Numbered from the stretch's first letter, positions 25,985-42,119 are shown. The stretch: DNA of 64,000 bases from Cannabis sativa (GCF_029168945.1 NC_083602.1:87802027-87866026); one strand, 5' to 3'. Numbers and translations: made by a program. Notes: generated from the sequence alone by a model not told the origin.

Positions 25985-27307
25985 CTAGCAAAAAACTACG
26001 TGCGAGGCACGTATACTAAATTTATGCTAGTTTTTTTCTATGTTATTTGAAAGTGATACAATTAAAAATTAAAGAAAAAGTATTATTAATTATTAGGTGA
26101 GATTATTATGTGTATCTAAATATTATATTTTATAATGTTGTCAATTAAAAGTGAATACCGAATGCAATATATTAGTATTTAAGCTTGATGATTTAAATAT
26201 GTTTTATGTTAATCTAAAAATAAATTAAAAATTGATGTTCCAATACTTAAAGAAACATTACTTAAATGGGTGTAAGATAAAAAGAAAATTAAAAATCAAT
26301 CTCTAAATTATTGATAATTGAAGATAGCATTTGTCTAAAAATTGTAGATAAGAAAACTAATGATAGTCATTGGTGGATTTCAATCTTCATTTGCTTCGAT
26401 AGAGACAATAGTGTAATTTTTGTATTTTGCACTTTTCATTCTAAATTTCTGTCCGCATATATGTGGATTGTCCATTTTTTCGTTGATAAATTGAATATGG
26501 TAGTGTCGACAAAAAATGAAAACCATGTTTAACAAAAAGTGATAGTATTCTATAACAAAATACTATTAAATTATTTCAAAATACTATATTTCATTAAAAT
26601 AAAACTCTATGCGATTAAAATTTCATATTTATCTTTACTCAAAAAGAAAAAAAAAAATTGATAAAAAAAAAAGAAAAAAAATGAAAAGTTTCTATTATTA
26701 TCTCCACTGCCTTTCTAGATGTGAATAATGGTCTCTTCTTTCTTCCATATTCTTTTTTATTTTTTGTATATTGTGTATGCAACATATATGTAAATTATTA
26801 CGTAACTTTAAAGAACTTTACTCCTGGAAACTAATACATATGCCGAGCACTTAGAATCATTTATTAGCTGTAAATTTTGTTGGGTTTTTTTCGCTATTGA
26901 TGCTTGGTTTTGTGAACTTTGATAAAAGTCACACTTCTTTTTTATTCTTATTATTACTTATATAATTTGTTATTAAGTTGTGAAGAAGAAAAAAGAGAAG
27001 TGCGGATTGAAATATTATATGTGATTAATGTCCAAATTGTAATAGGAAAAGGAATACAATAAATAATGGAAGAAAACCTAATATTTTTATATATATATTT
27101 TTAATTTTTAGAGTTATAGTTGTGATTATATATAGAGTTGAAATATGTTAAATATCAGTTCAAATATTAATAGGATTTGTTTTATTATTATTTTATGATA
27201 TATAAATAATATTTTATTATTTTATTAAATAAAAATAATAAAGTCATCCATGAATTTCTCATAAACTAAGAATTTCAGTTGTATAGACACACTTTATATA
27301 GAATAGA
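25985..27307 (-). mobile_element. Probable non-autonomous Helitron, 1,323 bp
   Basis: Read on the minus strand, it starts TCTATTCTATATAAAG just after an A and ends CTAG just before a T, the A/T insertion site of Helitrons. About ten bases inside the 3' end is a hairpin with a 7-base stem, TACGTGC-CTC-GCACGTA. There are no terminal inverted repeats or target duplication, as expected. No Rep/helicase coding sequence is present; the 73-codon frame at 26,311-26,532 is not recognisable. The call rests on end structure only. Confidence 0.6.
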
Positions 27308-28196
27308 TTTATAAAAATTAATCTAGATCATATTTATTTATTTTGGCATCAAAATAATTTTCGTAATCGTGTATGTTATAGTTATATATAATCACTTATA
27401 AAATTTTAAATAGTTTACCATATCAAAATTAAAGTTTAAATATTTTCACGTAATTATTTTTTTTTTATACGCATAATAAAAAACTATTTAAACTTTATTT
27501 TCGTAACTAAAAATTATTCAAAAAAATTTAAAACTTTACCATTAGTCTTTAATAAGTGTATAATGTACAAGATTATTTTGAATTGAAAAACTATCTTAAA
27601 TACCTAAACATATAGGAGTGTACCGAGACAACAATTTAAAAAAGCTTACTATAAATTTGTCCTTAATGTACATGACATAATCATCCTAAATCTTATTGAA
27701 ATTCCCATCTCATAACCAAATACAATCACACAAATTTTTATATAATTATATTCACTTCCTTAGCATTTTATTAATTTGTTACGAATGAAGCAATTTTATT
27801 AACTGCATAGTTCATTTTAAGTTCCATTTCATAATATTTTGATTCTTTTATCCAAAAAAAAAATGGACATTTTGATATTAAATATTATTCAATAATATCA
27901 TGCAAATGTCTAAAATGCAATGAACACTTGAAAGTGTGAAATTACAAAAGCATCCACATTCTTCTAAAACAGACAACTAGACAAGAAAGCTTTGGAGCCT
28001 TTGGAAAGAAGAAAGTCCCTATATAATGTCCTTCTCTCCTGTACTGGGGCCAAAAATTAACGAGACATATACTTAAAAGGACAAGGACAAGGACAAGGAC
28101 AAGGCTAGCTAGCTAGCTATAGCTACTAATGAATCATTGCATTTGCATACATACCTCTTCTTTACACAAATAATTTTGATTTCACGTGCATATGCC
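27308..28196. other. Intergenic, 3' flank of the RecQ gene
   Basis: About 27,340-27,640 is another TACGCAT-type repeat copy (TTGGCATCAAAATAATTTT, TTTTATACGCATAATAAAAA). A simple repeat of four GGACAA units followed by TAGC units lies at 28,078-28,120. Some of the last 200 bases probably form the 3' UTR of the helicase gene. Confidence 0.5.
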
Positions 28197-32141
<3,945 letters not shown>

Positions 32142-32385
32142 TGTAGAAGAGTATTATCTCCCGCGCGAAATTGCTTTGAAACCTAAGCATAGTACGGCGA
32201 TGGCGGTTTCTTTCTCCAAGCCTTGTTTTGTTACGCGTTAAACGACGTCGTTTTAGAATGATATATTTTTGCAATGTTTAGATAATAATTGTTTTTTGGA
32301 GAATTTTTTTAGATATTATTTTACGAGAAAATTTTAGATTTTTTTAAAAAAAATATGGAAAAAAAAAAAAGATACATGGTTATTC
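32142..32385. promoter_or_regulatory. RecQ gene 5' flank
   Basis: Directly upstream of the ATG at 32,141 the DNA becomes GC-rich for about 110 bases (CCCGCGCGAAATTGC and TTAAACGACGTCGTTTTAG near 32,160-32,255), then AT-rich. CGCGCGAAA resembles an E2F-type site (TTTSSCGC class) on the minus strand, which would fit S-phase expression of a replication/repair gene. AACGACGTCGTT is a palindrome with a TGA-/CREB-like ACGT core. Motif readings only; no TATA box is obvious. Confidence 0.35.
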
Positions 32386-32559
32386 CAGAGTCGGCCCTAG
32401 GCTAAGGCGTAGGTCTACTCCTATCAGGGACCCAAATGAATTTTTTTTTTTAATAAATATATATATTTTTAATAATTTTTAAGAATGTCATTTATTTTTA
32501 TAAAAAGGGCCAAAGAAACTATTTTTTCTAGGGTCTAAATTAACTTAGGACCGACTTTG
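32386..32559. mobile_element. hAT-like MITE, 174 bp
   Basis: It starts CAGAGTCGGCCCTAGG and ends CTTAGGACCGACTTTG, an imperfect inverted repeat. The flanks GGTTATTC and AGTTACCC keep 5 of 8 positions of a possible old duplication. The ends match the family of the intact element at 35,058-35,251. Non-coding. Confidence 0.55.
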
Positions 32560-32740
32560 AGTTACCCCCTTATGGTAACTGGTTACCTCTCTGGTTAGCA
32601 TAAGGGTACATGGTTACCCATTGTTTACCCAAATTTTGATGATACTGATGTGGAAAAAATGATAACACGTGGCACGAGGATACTAAGGTTGAATTGATGA
32701 AAAATATGTAAATTTATGAACGTTAGTCAAGACCGTTGGT

Positions 32741-33021
32741 CATGACCGTTGGAAGAGAGTCTGACGATCACCTTTCCCCTAGCTTAAGGAAGGTGACTAC
32801 CCCCAGGATCGTGACCATTGGAAGATAAGTCTGACAGTCACCTTTTTCCTTAGCTTAAGCAAGGGGACTACCTCCAGGGTCATGACCGTTGGAAGAGAAG
32901 TCAGGCGGTCATCTTTTCTCATAGCTTAAGCAAGGTGACTACCCCTAGGGTCATGACCGTTAGAAGAGAAGTTTGATAGTCACCTTTCCCCTAGCTTAAA
33001 CAAGGTGACTACCCCCAGGGG
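32741..33021. repeat. Minisatellite, about four units of 69-71 bp
   Basis: Units begin near 32,741, 32,810, 32,881 and 32,952. Each contains CATGACCGTTGGAAGAGAAG (with changes), GTCACCTTTCCCCTAGCTTA, and AAGGTGACTACCCCCAGG. The sequence after the array (CCACATAAAAGAAGGAAGGG, then ...GGGAGAGGTGGGAGG) looks like an LTR leader with a TATA-like ATAAAAG, so the array may be part of an old LTR. No coding potential. Confidence 0.75.
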
Positions 33022-33997
33022 GCAGTGGACTAGCACCCACATAAAAGAAGGAAGGGCGATAGGGAGAGGTGGGAGGCTCGAGAGACCTATAATGCATTAC
33101 CATGGGATAAACGATCACCACACACCACAAGAGTCAAATCACTCTAGGGGGTATATACTATTACCCCTACCTCAAAAGTAATGATTCACATGAGGTTAGT
33201 GTAGGGGTGTACCCTTAGACTGTTAAAAATTATTTACTAGGATTTAGATTTACCAACATGTATGCTGATTATAATTCTATAATCTAACATCCTAAATATG
33301 AAGTTCTTAAAAACTAGAAAATAAACACATTAGAATTAAGAAATCCTTACAGTGATAACAACTGAATAATATGACTCTTTTCATTTAGATCTCTAGCTTG
33401 TGATTCCTATCTGTAGTAGAGCATTATCAAGATCTGAACTCCTTGTAGTGATACCACCACAAAGATCAACGTGACAAAGAACAAAATCGTAATGATCCTA
33501 TAATCGAAGATGAAGAATTAGGGGAGAATAGTCCTAACGATGTTGAAGATGATCCCCAAGATACACCTGAAGATGATCATTAAGACAAGATGGTGGTGCT
33601 TTCTCTCTCATGATTTGTTAAATCTAATTTTTTTTGTTTGTGATTTAGATTTGTGGGTTGTTTAAATTTTGTTTGGTAATGGGTAATGGCAGTGGTATTT
33701 GTGGTGGTTGAATTTATTGGTTCTGACTTTACACACTTATTTTATCTTTTTTAGTCAATATTGACAAGGTTAACTTCTGATTTTACCCTTTTTTTTAGTT
33801 GAAACCTCAATGTTTAAACACCACTTTTTAGCATCATCCAAGTCTGAAGCCAGCATGAAGCTACTAAAGAAATGGCAATATAACAGCTAAAGTTCAATTT
33901 ATATATATAATTTTTATTTTCCTTTGGTAGTGGTGTTGGTGGTTACAGTGGTGATGGGTAGTGGTAGTTTCAGTAGTGGGTGGTACCAGTGGGTGAT
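33022..33997. other. Retroelement debris, no gene seen
   Basis: About 33,225-33,480 resembles the first 200 bases of the solo LTR at 49,401 (shared words CCTAAATATGAA, TAAACACAT, ATCAAGATCTGA and a TAGCAGAG/TAGTAGAGCAT site), so it is an old fragment of the same LTR family. About 33,485-33,580 can be read on the plus strand as an acidic peptide end (DDPQDTPEDDH then stop), possibly the tail of a dead transposase. GTGGT-type low-complexity sequence follows to about 33,990. Confidence 0.45.
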
Positions 33998-35057
33998 ATT
34001 ATAAGAAGATAAAAAATAAATAAATAATTAAATTAATATTTCTTTAGTTTATAACAAATTTTTATTTTTAATTATATATTTTTGAAATTTTTTAAATATT
34101 AAATAATTTTAAATTTTAATTTTTTTTAAGTTAAATTAATTTTTCAAATTTTTAATAAAGTTTCTAAATAATTAAATGGCTGGACTAATATAAATTTGCC
34201 ACGTGCAAATGAGTGTATATGTGGAAAATTCAACATGGCAATTAACAATTAAAATTGGATAACAGAACACATGTTTAGAAAGTTTTACAGTAAAAAAATC
34301 AGTTTTGGAAAATAATTGCTAGTGTAGTGAAACTTTAGGGGATTTGACCGCAATTTACTCAATAAAAGAATATTGTTTAATAAGTAATTTTAAAAAATAT
34401 AATATTTTAATAATTACACACAATCCTCAAAGGGTCAGAGATAAGAATATAACTGAAACCCCTCAATTACTTCTTATTACATAATTATTGTGTACATAAA
34501 ATATGCATTCATCACGAACAAGTATTTTATGTAAAAGTAATATTTTTCTAAATTACTATTTGGTAATAATTTTAAGTGACAGAAAATAATTGAAAATTTT
34601 ACATAATTGACCAAAATTTAAAAAAATACAACAATACTTCAATACAGATTTTTTTTTACGCTTTGAGCTTTTTTATTTACAAAAATACCTCTTCAATAAA
34701 ACAATAAATTATTTTTTTAGTTGTTTTATAGTTGTATTATAGTTATTATGAAGTTATTTTTTGTTGTTTTATAGTTTATTTATAATTGATTTATAGTGAT
34801 CGTGAGATTGATTTCTCGTTGTTTTTTTTTATTATTTTTTTGGTGAACAAAGTGTATTTTTGTATTTTAAAACATTACAAGTATATTTTTATAAATAAAC
34901 ATATTAGGTCATAAAATTATAAATAAACATACAAAAAAAAATATATAATTTTAAAAATTCCTCAAAATAATTTTTAATTTATTATATAATAGTAAACAAC
35001 AAAGAGGGAGTGTACCCAAAAAAATCCAATTTTTTATTTTAAAACATTCTCTACATA

Positions 35058-35251
35058 CAGGGCCGGCCCTGAAACAAAGTGGGTCATAGGGAAAAAAAAA
35101 TTTTTTGGGCCCTGATGTTAGAAAAAATATGGTATTTTTCAAAATCGGTAAAAAAAATATATAATTTTAAAAGAAAAAAAAAAATTTTGGCCCCTGGGCT
35201 GGGTGGGCCCTAGGCACAGGCCTAGCCCGCCTATGCCCAGGGCCGGACCTG
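35058..35251. mobile_element. hAT MITE, 194 bp, present only in F-box copy 1
   Basis: The ends are CAGGGCCGGCCCTG and, on the other strand, CAGGTCCGGCCCTGG. TCTACATA flanks it exactly on both sides (35,050-35,057 and 35,252-35,259), the 8-base duplication of hAT elements. The matching site in copy 2 (about 51,558) reads ATTCTCTACATAGCACC without the element, a clean empty site. Interior AT-rich with GGCCC words; no coding. Confidence 0.92.
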
Positions 35252-35908
35252 TCTACATAGCACCAAAAAGAAAAAGGATACCAAAAAGTATATATAATTT
35301 TTTTCTTCTTTCTTTTTATAGAATCTTTATTATTCATTTCATATTTTGACCAGACAAATATATTATATAACGATAAATTATATTTAAATTAATATATATT
35401 ATAATTTTTATAAATAGTTAAATAATTTCTCATTTATTATATAATAGTAAATGAGAAAGGGGGACCATATTAAAAAATATTTCAAAAATAATTTTACAGA
35501 TTCTATATAGAACAATAAAAAATCTTACCCTAAATTGTCAAAAAAGAATTATTATCATTCATTTCATGTTTGCCCTATGTGACAAGTGTTTTATGTAACA
35601 GTATTATATTTATGTAATAACCTTTTAGTAACGGGTAATAAATGACTCATTTATTGTATAATAGTAAAAGAGGAAAGGAGACCATGCCAAAAACTTTTCC
35701 AATTTTTTTTTTTTCAGATTCTATATAGAACCAAAAAAATCCTACCCTAAAGTTTTAAAAAGGAATTGTTATTATATATTATATATTTGACCAATATGAC
35801 AAGTGTTTTATAACGTTAAATTTTTTTCTTCAAAATGAAGAAATTGATTAGGATACACGTATTTCGTACACTCAAAATAGTCATGCTTATCTTACTGATT
35901 ATTCTCAC

Positions 35909-35916
35909 TATATAAG
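35909..35916 (+). promoter_or_regulatory. TATA box of F-box gene 1
   Basis: TATATAAG lies 48 bases upstream of the ATG at 35,964 in the context CTCACTATATAAGTATT. The same box at the same distance occurs in copy 2. Transcription would start about 25-30 bases downstream, giving a leader of about 20 bases. Confidence 0.6.
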
Positions 35917-35963
35917 TATTTTATTGTTATTATCGAAGCTTTATTCATTGGTCTCTCCTAAGT

Positions 35964-38590
35964 ATGGATCCTCACTCATTACCAGTTTTCAATGAAAAAC
36001 AAATAAGGAGAGATCAAGAAAACGATGATGGTGATGATACAACTGGTGGTGTCCATCATGTTGATCGATTCTCACATATGCCTGAACACATCGTCCACCA
36101 CATCATGACCATCCTTCCCATCAAGGATGCAACCCACACTAGTGTCCTTTCCAAACACTTTTTGTTCATTTGGCGTTCTTTTCCCACCCTCAATTTTGAT
36201 TACCGAGTATTCTCCACCTACACTAACAACGCCACTCAGCTCAGGTTTATGGATAGAATCACCACTTCTATAGAGAATTACCACCTAGATGGCGATTTAG
36301 AAAGCCTCAGGATTCGATTTCCTTTAAGCAAATTATTCAATGGCGGCAACAATAACATCAATTTCTTTCTTAGTGATTTACTAAGTTATGCTTTGATGAA
36401 TTCTGTCAAAAAATTGATTGTCGATTGCACAATTGATTATATGAAGTTTTTTCGACCCAAAAAACGACAGACACCACCTCTTTTACCAGTTGAAGTTTTA
36501 TGGGCGAGATCAATCAAAACAATGAATTTGTGCGGTCTTACTTTGGTCAGCGATGAAGATGATTTGATCATTATAAATTGTTCTTCATTGGAGGATTTGA
36601 CTTTCGAGTGGTGCACTACCACATCTAAGGCTGCTAGAGTGGTAGTCTCATGTCCTAAACTCAGAACCGTAAAGTTCAAAGATTGTAAAGATTTTTACAT
36701 TATTCAGGTGATTGAAGATAAGCTCGAATCATTTTCGTTCGAATTAAGCCTTGAACGAATTCAGTACAACTGTCAGTTCGATCTCCATTGCTGTAAGTAC
36801 TCTCTCAAAACCCTAAGCCTGAGAAACATACAAGTTAGTGACGAGTGGTTTGCGAGCCAGGTTTCAGAGTTAGAGTCTCTCGAGTGTTTGAAACTCGTAA
36901 ATTGCAAAACACTACAAACTATCATATCTACATCTAACAATAATATAGAGCGCATTGAGTTGATTAATTGTGAGACAATAGCATATATCAAAGTTTTCTC
37001 TCCAAAACTCGAATATTTTCACTATCATTCTTCCAAAGAGTTTAGCACCATGTTATTACAGCTTTATCTTTACCAATGTGATCGTTTAAGAGATGTGAGA
37101 CTAGAGGGTGCAAACATAACAAACAAATGGATCAAAGACCATTTTAATCCATTGTGGGGTTTTAGGGTTTTAGAGAACTTATGCTTGAAGAGATGCAATC
37201 TTCTACAGAAAGTTGAGATTCATTGTAGTAGAATTAGCAAACAACATTTGAAATTTGTGGAGCTGATTGATTGTGAGAATGTGTCTTATGTGGAGATTGA
37301 TGCCCCAAATCTAGTGTGGTTCAATTATGGTGGACCTTTGCCATCTACAGTTGTGGTACCATCCATTAATCTTGATGCTCAAATTTCTGTTCATGGTGAT
37401 TATAATAATACTCTTGACTATTACCAAAATATGAGGAACTTTCTAAGCTATTTTGGTCATTGCAAAACTTTGACTCTCGTTTGTTCTCATGAAGAGGTAT
37501 ATATATTCATTCTTTACTATCATTTTATTCATCTATAGAAATTTACCCTATGTATGTGATTTTGTGATAACATTCATAATAATTTACAGGATTTTATTTT
37601 TCCTAAGGAAGCAAGAGAAGGTTTACTTTCTCCCTTGTGTGACCTTAAGCATCTTAAAATAAAGTTCTTGAAGGAAACTAAATTGGCCAACATTATGCAA
37701 TTGATCAAGTATTTGTTTTGGCTTGCTCCTTCCCTAGACACTATATTTATCGCCACTAATAAAGTAAAATCACCAACATTTGTATTGAAGGTATGTACAC
37801 AAATTTCGCCAATTATTTACTTACATTTTTTCTATATATTTAATTTTAAGTTATTTAAAAATTTTGTCCTAAATTATATTATCATTAGCAAATCATGTTT
37901 TCTAAATTATTTTGTCTATTTAAAATTCTTTATAGGACTTTGATAAGTTTTATCCTAAGTTTCTAACAAAATACTAAAGTGTTGCTGATGTGATTTATAT
38001 TTTTTATTCAAAAAAAAAGATTATTCTTTATTTATTAGACTAGATATGATTAAGAACATATTTGATAGTTCAAAATCACTTGAGATAGTTTGACCGCAAC
38101 TAAGAATGTTCTTCAATAGTACACCAAATGCGCGCAATTTATTTATGCTCACATAAAAATGTTGTTTAGCTCTTAATAAATTGTGTATATGATTGCAATT
38201 AGTTAATGAAAGTTTAAATTGAATAATTAATGTGTAGCTATATCACTCTAATGAAATGGAAGAAGAAGAAGGTGGAATAACACAAGAGTGTTGTGTTGAA
38301 TATCCTGTGAAATGTTGGCAACATAATTTGGCAAGAGTTGAAGTTACAGATAATTTTGAAGGTTATGAAGAAAGGGCAAAGTTGCTGCAAATTTATTTTT
38401 CCAAAATTTCTAATGTTACAATAACCACAAGCTCTCCTCCAATCATAGGTATTTTTTTAAAAAAATATTTTAAAGCTAATTATTATATGATAATTTATAA
38501 TGGTTCTTTAGAAAAAAAAAGCATATATTAAATTATTTTTTTCTTTTTCTATCAGATTCAGGGTATTGGAGGATCTCGTCGCTGCCATAG
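35964..38590 (+). CDS. F-box/LRR (FBD-type) protein, copy 1, four exons, 659 aa
   Basis: Exons 35,964-37,496, 37,590-37,790, 38,238-38,448 and 38,556-38,590 join in frame to 660 codons with stop. An F-box lies at residues about 34-81 (DRFSHMPEHIVHHIMTILPI, then TSVLSKHFLFIWRSFPTLNF), with the L/I-P core and the SKRW-equivalent SKHF...WRSFP. Leucine-rich repeats of the irregular plant F-box type follow (words like LEDLTFEWC, LKTLSLRN, LECLKLVNCKTL, LENLCLKRC). The C-terminal part from exon 2 on resembles FBD-like ends (CDLKHLKIKF, LLQIYFSKISNVTI). Such proteins are substrate receptors of SCF ubiquitin ligases in cytosol or nucleus; the substrate is unknown. The last exon codes for only 11 residues. 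It differs from copy 2 by a handful of residues, among them N10/K and V81/L-type changes. Confidence 0.88.
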
Positions 38591-39079
38591 GATCTAATCG
38601 AGCCTCTCAAACTCAACGGTTTTGAATGGGAAGATTTGATTTCTGGAGATAATAAGTTTTTTTATGACTGAGAATGTCATTAATTTTCTTTGAGACTTAT
38701 TAAAATAAATTCTGGATATTTTTTGTGGTAATTTCTAGATTAAAAGTTATTGAGATTGTGGGTTTATTTCTTTAATAATTGGAGTATTTTCTCTTGGATT
38801 CCACATTTGGATTTGAATTTTATTCTGCATTGGATAATTTAATTTGATGAAATGAGATTTTATTTATGTTCTTTATAATTTTTCAAATTTTATTTTTTTG
38901 AGATTTTTCAGGTGATGATTTTGTTAATCTTAATCAGTAAAATATAAATATCTTGGTAAAGAAATAACAAGTATATTATAAATTAGGAACCTTCTACTAT
39001 AGGTACACCACTTTTTACATTATTAGTAGAGATACCTTAGTTCAGGCCAACCTGAAATTTAAAAAAAAAAACATTCATT
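38591..39079. other. 3' flank of F-box gene 1
   Basis: Still inside the duplicated unit and matching 54,946-55,500. No gene; polyadenylation signals cannot be told apart in this AT-rich DNA. Confidence 0.5.
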
Positions 39080-39434
39080 GCGGCATAAGTACTTAAAGTT
39101 TTAAGTTTGTAAGCGTCATAAACCTAATGTTTATTTTTAGCGGCATAAGTACCCAATGCTTGTAAAACTGTAATTTTCTTCCAGTTTTGTAGTACAGACC
39201 CCGTTTGAATTTATTAAAGGAACATTTGGAAGTAACTGATACTACATATTTCTGTTTAGATCCAATGATCAAGAATCTAGACCTTACATGTGGTCTGTTT
39301 AAGAAAATATAGAACTTGTACTGACGAAATTAGAAAAAAATTACAGTTTTACAAACATTGGATACTTATGCCGCTAAAAATAAATATTTAGATTATACCA
39401 CATATAAACTTAAAACTTTAGGTACTTATGTCGC
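39080..39434. mobile_element. Inverted-repeat MITE downstream of F-box copy 1, about 355 bp
   Basis: It starts GCGGCATAAGTACTTAAAG and, on the other strand, GCGACATAAGTACCTAAAG; similarity runs on through TTTTAAGTTT, giving about 28 matching terminal bases. A worn relative is at 357-690. The corresponding place after copy 2 (about 55,505, CATTCATTGCGGGTGGG) lacks it. No convincing target duplication, so the superfamily is open. Non-coding. Confidence 0.65.
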
Positions 39435-39679
39435 TATTTACCCTTAACCAAAATTAAAGTATCTCTCAAGTATATACTCTCCCTTTTATTCTATATAGTC
39501 GAACCTATATATATCACCGGTCAAGCTTTAATTTTCATATTTTTGCTTCTCAATTTTTCATCACCATGTATTGATAATTTTTCTAAAAGGCACTTTATGA
39601 ACATTCTTGTTTTTAGTCAAACTTTAATAATGTTGTATTTTATATTAAGGATCTGGAGTCTAAGAATCTAGTCATCTTT
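39435..39679. other. Spacer between the two duplicated units
   Basis: About 245 bases with no counterpart in either duplicated unit that I can see, and no gene. This interval should contain the duplication junction. Confidence 0.4.
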
Positions 39680-40125
39680 AATTATAAGAAGATGAAGAAT
39701 GAAGAAAAAGAAAAAAAAATTTAATATTTCTTTGAATTTTATAACAAATTTTTATTTTTAATTATATATCTTTAAATTTTTAAATATATTTTTTAATACT
39801 AAATAATTTTAAATTTTAAATTAGTTTTTATATTTTTTAGTTTAAATTAATTTTTTAAATTTTTAATAAAGTTTCTAAATATTTAAATGACTTGGACTAA
39901 TATAAATTTGCAATGTATAAATGAGTTTATACGTGGACAATCTAACATGTCACTTAACAATTAGAATTGGATATAAATGATAAATTGCTAAAATAACACA
40001 TATTTGGAATGTTTTACAGTCAAAAAATCAATTTTGGGGAATAATTACAAGTGTAGTGAAACTTTAGGGGATTTGGCTATAATTTACTCAATAAAAATAA
40101 TATTGTTTAATAAGTAATTTTAAAA

Positions 40126-40149
40126 GGGAAATTTGAATTAATATGCTTA
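40126..40149 (+). repeat. Left terminal inverted repeat of the MULE
   Basis: Begins GGGAAATTTGAATT and continues AATATGCTTA. It pairs with 48,971-48,994 on the minus strand with mismatches only in the middle triplet. Confidence 0.9.
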
Positions 40150-40465
40150 CATTACCCAAAAAATTTTCTCCTAAATGCAAAGTTATTAAAATTGGTAATA
40201 TATGACCATTTTAACAATTTTCCTAAACTACCCCTCTCATTTGAAATCAGCCTCTCTCATCCTCTCTCTTCGTCTCTGTCTGCCGAAACCAAACCCACCC
40301 CAAACCCAAAAGTAAAATCGCACAGGGATCCCAATCGCACACAGTCGGCCGATTTCCCACCCCCAACGTTGAGCACACAGTCGGACCAACTCGCAACCCC
40401 AACGCTCGCAACCCCGACCCACTCTGACGAACTCCCAACCCCGACCCACTCCGAAAACGTCAAAG

Positions 40466-42119
40466 GTATGTGTTTTTTTTTTGTTTTTTTAGAAAGAGTT
40501 TAGATTGTTTGTGAAATATTATTGTTTAGATTTAAGAATTTTGTTGTGAAAATGGGATTCGGATCCGTGATCGGACTGTGAAAATGGTGAAAATGGGACT
40601 GTGTGGCCATTCGGATCTGGGGAAGATGGTTGTCCGATGGTTCCAGGTGGTCCGATGGTCCGATGGTTCATTTGGCTCGGGTCCGATGGTTAGGAGATAG
40701 GGACCGATGGGGCTGGTTTTGGGTGATGGGCCGATGCTTGGTGTATGGACCGATGGGTCCGATGGGCACTCTATCGGGCCAATCGGACCCATCGGTCCAA
40801 AGTTTTTTTGGCTTTTCGTATTTTAAGGTGGGCCGATGCATAGTGTATGGACCGATGGGTCCGATTGGGGTCCAATCGGACCCATCGGACCCACGTTGTT
40901 TTTTTTTCTTCGTTTTTTTAAATATTCAAAGGGCCGATGTTTAGTAATTATTTTGTATGGGTCCAATGGCTACCAATCGGACCTCAAAGTGGGTCCGATT
41001 GGTAGCCATCGGACCCGTGGGTTGATTTTTTTTTTTTATTAATTAGTAATTAGTTATTGTTTGATTACCAATTAATAATTTTGTATTTATTATTAATTAT
41101 TGTTGTAGTATTGATTATTAATTATTTTTTTTTAATTTTTATTGTTTTTTTAATTATTAGTTATGTTGTTTGAGTAATTATTAATTATTGTTTTAGTATT
41201 AGTTATTGTTTTATTATTAATTATTGATTATTGTTTTTTTTTATTAATAATTATTTTATATTATTTACTAGGTATTGTTTTATATTAATAATTGTTTTAT
41301 AGTAACTATTAATTATTTTTTATCATTAATTATTAATAATTGTTTTACAATAATTATTAATAATTGTTATATTAATAATTTGTTTATTAATAATTGTTTT
41401 ATTAATTATTAATAATTGTTATATTATTAATTTTTTTATTAATAATTGTTTTATATTAATGATTGATAATTATTTTATTAATAATTTTATTATTAAATGA
41501 TTGATAATTATTTTATTAATAGTTTTATTATTATTAATGATTAATTATTGTTTTGTTATTAATTATGAATTAGTATTTTTTTTCTAGTAATAATTATTTT
41601 ATATTATTTATTATTTATTGTTTTATTGATTATTTCATATTGATAATTATTTTATATGAATTATTAATTATTGTTTTAGTTATAATTACTAATTATTGTT
41701 TTATTATTAATTTTCAATTATTGTTCTATTTTTTTATTGATAATTGTTTTATATTAATTATTTATAATTGTTTTATTAATAACTTTTTTATTATTAATAA
41801 TTAATTATTGTTTTATTATTAATTATTAATTATTGTTCTATTTTTTTATTAATAATTATTTTATGTTATTTATTAGTTATTGTTTTATTAATTATTTTTT
41901 ATTAATAATTGTTTTATATTAATTATTTGATATTGTTTTCTTTTTTATTTATTTTTCCCCTAAATTGGTAAAATGAGAGGGGTATTTCAAATTGGTAAAT
42001 TTTTTTTTTATTATTAAAGAAACAATAATTGTTGTATTTTTGTATTATTAATTATTAATTATCGTTGTTGGTTTTTTTTTTTTTTTTTTTTTCGTGAGAC
42101 GCACATCTTATAATTCCAG
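40466..42119 (+). other. Long AT-rich putative first intron of the Ulp1 gene with subterminal repeats
   Basis: From 40,555 to 41,025 the DNA is packed with GGTCCGATGGG-type words; from about 41,040 to 42,050 it is nearly pure TTATTAATAATTG low-complexity sequence. A GT donor at 40,466 (after CGTCAAAG) and an AG acceptor at 42,118-42,119 (AATTCCAG) would join an upstream Pro/Thr-rich frame to the DUF1985 frame. However, that upstream frame has no ATG, so the true first exon is uncertain. A short stretch near 41,955-42,010 (AAATTGGTAAAATGAGAGGGG) repeats the left subterminal sequence in inverted orientation. Confidence 0.45.

Larger units (their letters stand above)
33998..39080. repeat. Tandem duplication, copy 1 (F-box gene 1 with flanks)
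   Basis: From the ATTATAAGAAGAT word at about 33,998 to the CATTCATTGCGG word at about 39,080, this stretch aligns base for base with 39,680-55,510 once the insertions in the second copy are removed. The match covers upstream AT-rich DNA, promoter, all four exons, introns and about 500 bases of 3' flank. Homology limits are by eye and good to tens of bases. Confidence 0.85.

Noticed and set aside
26311..26532. 73-codon frame in the Helitron as a gene
   Set aside because: No recognisable motif, AT-biased composition, and located inside a non-autonomous element.
33485..33580. Acidic peptide end as a small gene
   Set aside because: No start, no domain, in the middle of retroelement debris; mentioned only as a possible transposase tail.
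40192..40465. Pro/Thr-rich open frame as a host gene
   Set aside because: It lies inside the MULE next to its end, has no ATG in frame and is of low complexity. At most it is a first exon of the Ulp1 gene.
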